Shown piece after piece: positions 61,301 through 64,000 of a DNA stretch of 64,000 nucleotides. The notes under the pieces are model-generated. The model had not been told where the DNA came from. It did not search any database and was given only the letters and a program-made list of their open reading frames with translations. The first letter of the stretch is position 1; the number at the start of each line of letters is the position of its first letter. A program made the position numbers and the translations under genes. The DNA comes from Oxytricha trifallax. Lineage: Eukaryota; Ciliophora; Spirotrichea; Sporadotrichida; Oxytrichidae. The stretch lies in contig ARYC01001165.1 in NCBI GenBank assembly GCA_000711775.1, positions 1-64,000 on the forward strand. The letters run 5' to 3'.

Positions 61301-64000
61301 TCGGTGGAAGTTTTCTTTTCCATGTAATCATAAATTATGTGTAGAAAAATATTCGGACTTACCATTTAAAATTTTTCTCATAATTTTATAAACAATAAGT
61401 TAATATTAGTATTTTGTTATACAATAAACTCAATAAATTTAACTTTTTACACTTATAATTTTTTTTATCTTAACGATTAAAATTTTTCTCTCCGCATTTA
61501 TTGATATTCATATTTAAATGTCGAATAATAACAAAAGTTGTATTAACTTTATTATACAAAATCCATGCTTATTTAATATTATACAACAGCTTACTTTATT
61601 ATATGAAGCTATTTGGAAGTTTATTTTTTCTACAAAATGATCAAAATTGTCTTAAAATATCTTTTTATCAGTTTTAAGTAAAATTCATTAAAACTTTATC
61701 TTTAAAATATTCTGACCAAAATCTCCCCTCTTAAAATTAATTAATAATCTTAAAAAAAACAATTTATATTTTGAAATAACTTGAAAGAATTGTTTTTGCC
61801 TAATTATCCCTAAAGTGTTTCGTTTATTCCAAATTGTTGATTCGATTCATTTTAGTCAGTCATTTCGTCAGTTTTGTTTACTAGATCAATTTACCTTTAA
61901 GTAAGTTATTATTTTTAAGAATAAAATTTATAAACTTATAATTTATTATTTTTTAAGGGTCAATTCAAAACTAATGTATAAAAATTAAGTTCTTATTCCT
62001 CAGAATCAGATGTCAAATACTCTGAGGAAGTTTTTTCTGACGACTTAGGTTTAAGGATATTTATGTTTATTTTTGTTTCTTGCAAAACCTTCTAAAAAAA
62101 TTATAATAAAATTTAATACATTCTAGGCTCTTTTAGATGTTCTTATAGTTTTGCCAGGCATAACCTATGGTTGCTTATTTACATAATACAATTAAGCTGT
62201 ATATAGACAATATTTTGCTAAGAATACCTTCTTAAGGAAGAGTTAAAATAAATTAAATTAAATTGACAGTTTTTAGCCATAGCTATTGAGGGAGATAATG
62301 GAACTTTGGATCTCTTCAAATAGTATAGAAATAAAAATTATTTTTTACAGTATCTAGTCAAATTTGATGCTGATGATTGGTTTAAAACCTTTTGATCAGA
62401 TAATGTAGGAATTATGATTGAAGATCCTGCCACTGATTTAAACTAATTAAAAATATAAATGCCAATTAAATATAATTTATTAACTCTGCTCTTCTTTTTT
62501 AGATACTCTTAGTATACTTTGGCTTCATAGAGCTGTCTCTGTATTTATCTTTATCCTTAAAATATAAAATTTGAATTACAATGCTTGTATAATTAATTCT
62601 AAGTTTATTAATCTCTTTGGTTTATTTTAAAAATTGTTTTTACAAATAAACTTGATAATAAAGCGAATTAAGTGAATTGAGAGAAGAAATGTATGATTAA
62701 TCAACAATTTAATATGATAAATGCAGTTCATATGCATGAGATTAGTCTTAAAACCTTGATAATTCTCACGATTTCCAACTTCAAGATCTATAAAAATTAT
62801 TGTTCGCATCCCGAGATCGGTGCTCTATCAGTCCGTGATAATCACAGCAACAATTTTACTTACGATTCAGGATCTGTGCTTCAAGTCTCGACCACATCTC
62901 GGTTTAAGACTCCTCTTTCGTTGATCATCTTAGAGGGCTATCCTCCATTTTATTAGTTAAAAATTTTAAAAATCAGTGATTACTAATAAATTAAATAATG
63001 CATAGTCTTAATTATGGAGTTTATGTTTAAAATTAATTAAGACATCACTGTTAATAATTCGTTATAGATAAAACCTATTAATTAAATATTTAATCATTTT
63101 CCATTAAAACTAAAAAAGTTTTAATTTGCATTATTTAATTTATTAATAATCACTGATTTTTAAAATTTTTAACTAATAAAATGGAGGATAACCCTCTAAG
63201 ATGATCAACGAAAGAGGAGTCTTAAACCGAGATGTGGTCGAGATTTGAAGCACAGATCCTGAACTGTAAGTAAAATTGTTGCTGTGATTATCACGGACTG
63301 ATAGAGCACCAATCTCGGGATGCGAACAATAATTTTTATAGATCTTGAAGATGGAAATCGTGAGAATTATCAAGGTTTTTAGACTAATCTCATGCATATG
63401 AACTGCATTTATCATATTAAATTGTTGATTAATCATACATTTCTTCTCTCAATTCACTTAATTCGCTTTAATATATATCTCATTAAGTACATCAAACTCT
63501 AAAAAATAAAATTAAAAAAAAAATTAGTAATATTTACATTTATATACCTGGCTTAGCTCTTCATCTCCAAAGGCTGAAGCCATAACTTTATCCAATAAAG
63601 TAGTTGATTGTTTTTACCTCTATGGTGGCTTTGTCACGCCCAATTGTGAAACTTCAATAACTGTAGCTTGCCTATTTAATTGGAATTGGGGCTAAGGTGT
63701 AATTTCAGGAGAAGATAAATATATAGAAATTTATTCTTAAAAATATAACTATTTTTAAAAATGTTTAGATCAGAGTTAGTTAATGAATCAAAATTTCGAT
63801 TATTGTGAGCAAATGTTAACTTTATTTCTTTGCTATTCTTAAGATTTAATCTTGAGCTCTAATCTTATAAAATTAGTTTTAATAAATATATATATACTTG
63901 GCTAGTTTACTTAATAGAGTGGCGATTAAAATATTTAAGAATGGATAAATTTTCACTTTAATCCAATTTTCCAAAATAATTGGTTTTCTTAGGGCTCGCC
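58348..64000 (-). CDS. Large unknown protein, locus B (paralogue of locus A, partial)
   Basis: Runs off the right end. Blocks on the minus strand, in order: RQATVIEVSQLGVTKPP and TLLDKVMASAFGDEELSQ (63690-63560), YRDSSMKPKYTKSIQKRRAE (about 62540), ILFEEIQSSIISLNSYGQ (about 62300), GYAWQNYKNIQKS (about 62160), SSEKTSSEYLTSDSEEQEL (about 62030), QDDLFEEELKEELKQNQNEK (about 60600), YEKDTVPRNYFQKYQDYSNQ (about 60480), KARYVSPFSLQRLINNN (about 60090), SFAHRRKSQIRQNAQSP (about 59440), MDSVQKKTPNLQTNVIFDFE (59143), EMRSALIDEINRKFSVQL (about 58770), MLGLVQFNADMSHIAMNIFE (about 58430). At least six blocks align with locus A in the same order. No termination codon was found in the last MDS. Function unknown. 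Confidence 0.55.
59483..59873. mobile_element. Element with family-1-like ends (391 bp)
   Basis: Ends ATTGTAGGAATTCAAGCAAA and ATCAAATGTATCCTACAGT are inverted and close to the family 1 termini, but the interior is not palindromic and lacks the GGCGGTAC core. No clear target duplication. It lies between two MDS groups of locus B, thus in an IES. It may be a diverged relative or a deletion derivative. Confidence 0.55.
60661..61985. other. AT-rich interval within locus B
   Basis: No coding block was recognised between the QDDLFEEELKEEL and TSDSEEQEL blocks. Likely IES DNA, possibly hiding short MDSs equivalent to the 35-37 kb blocks of locus A. Confidence 0.4.
62660..63469. mobile_element. 810-bp palindromic element
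   Basis: Inverted arms of about 340-350 bp, nearly identical by eye, starting AAAGCGAATTAAGTGAATTG, with a roughly 115-bp AT-rich loop at about 63002-63117. Flanked by AAT on both sides (62657-62659, 63470-63472). Each arm holds the same 87-codon frame (62693-62956 plus; 63173-63436 minus), with only a handful of substitutions between the copies, most likely a by-product of arm identity. The middle of each arm is GC-richer (CATCCCGAGATCGGTGCTCT). It lies between two MDS groups of locus B. Confidence 0.9.

Noticed and set aside
62693..63436. Two nearly identical 87-codon frames on opposite strands as a duplicated gene
   Set aside because: They lie in the arms of the 810-bp palindrome and start/stop positions are explained by arm identity; no family resemblance or coding-context support.
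1..64000. Genes being pseudogenes because of many TAA/TAG stops
   Set aside because: TAA/TAG occur in frame inside conserved domains at Gln-compatible positions while TGA marks ends; this is the ciliate code, not decay.
1..64000. Scrambled or inverted MDS order within a gene
   Set aside because: All genes I could follow (kinesin, kelch/EGF, LRR/EF-hand-like, channel, loci A and B) read in linear order on one strand; no permutation was needed.
1..64000. tRNA, rRNA, CRISPR or bacterial-type operon features
   Set aside because: No cloverleaf-like segment, rRNA core or spaced repeats were recognised; repeats present are inverted mobile elements and TA/ATT microsatellites.

Overview
The window looks like germline (micronuclear) DNA of an oxytrichid/stichotrich ciliate of the Oxytricha-Sterkiella-Stylonychia type. 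Four things in the sequence point there. (1) Long conserved reading frames work only if TAA and TAG are read as Gln and TGA is the sole stop. (2) Coding segments (MDSs) are cut by AT-rich inserts (IESs) bounded by short direct repeats (pointers); deleting one pointer plus the insert restores both frame and domain continuity. (3) A 4.1-kb transposon with CAAAACCCCAAAACCCC (C4A4, telomere-like) ends and 3-bp ATT duplications carries the three genes typical of a TBE element. (4) Introns are tiny (about 21-76 nt). Products below are conceptual, after virtual IES removal and ciliate-code translation. Outer coordinates are those of the germline locus, so they include IESs.

Layout. 1-0.3 kb: 3' end of a GC-rich DDE transposase. 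1-11.5 kb: minus-strand genes: a MAP3K-like kinase (partial), a kelch/EGF membrane protein, an LRR/EF-hand-like protein and two hypothetical reading frames. 11.6-26.2 kb: plus-strand genes: a very large PAS/TmcB-like membrane protein, a C-terminal-motor kinesin (kinesin-14), a Q/N-rich protein and a membrane LRR protein. 26.3-64 kb: minus-strand genes: a small hypothetical, a 630-aa hypothetical whose IES holds a TBE-derived MITE, a 13-kb locus for a large unknown protein, a cyclic-nucleotide-gated-type K+ channel split by a TBE transposon, and a second locus colinear with the 13-kb one that runs off the right end.

Mobile DNA sits mainly inside IESs. It comprises one TBE (4082 bp, some frameshifts), two about 1.22-kb TBE-derived MITEs, one transposase relic, three about 417-bp fold-back palindromes with shared ends and core, a diverged relative, two about 265-bp palindromes of another family, an 810-bp palindrome and a roughly 0.45-kb-arm palindrome that has one of the MITEs nested in one arm. 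TBE, the second MITE, two of the 417-bp palindromes and the 810-bp palindrome are all flanked by 3-bp A-N-T duplications, so several unrelated-looking non-coding palindromes may share the TBE transposase's target preference. The best-supported novelty is this set of ANT-flanked palindromic elements in IESs, together with the colinear duplicated unknown gene family.
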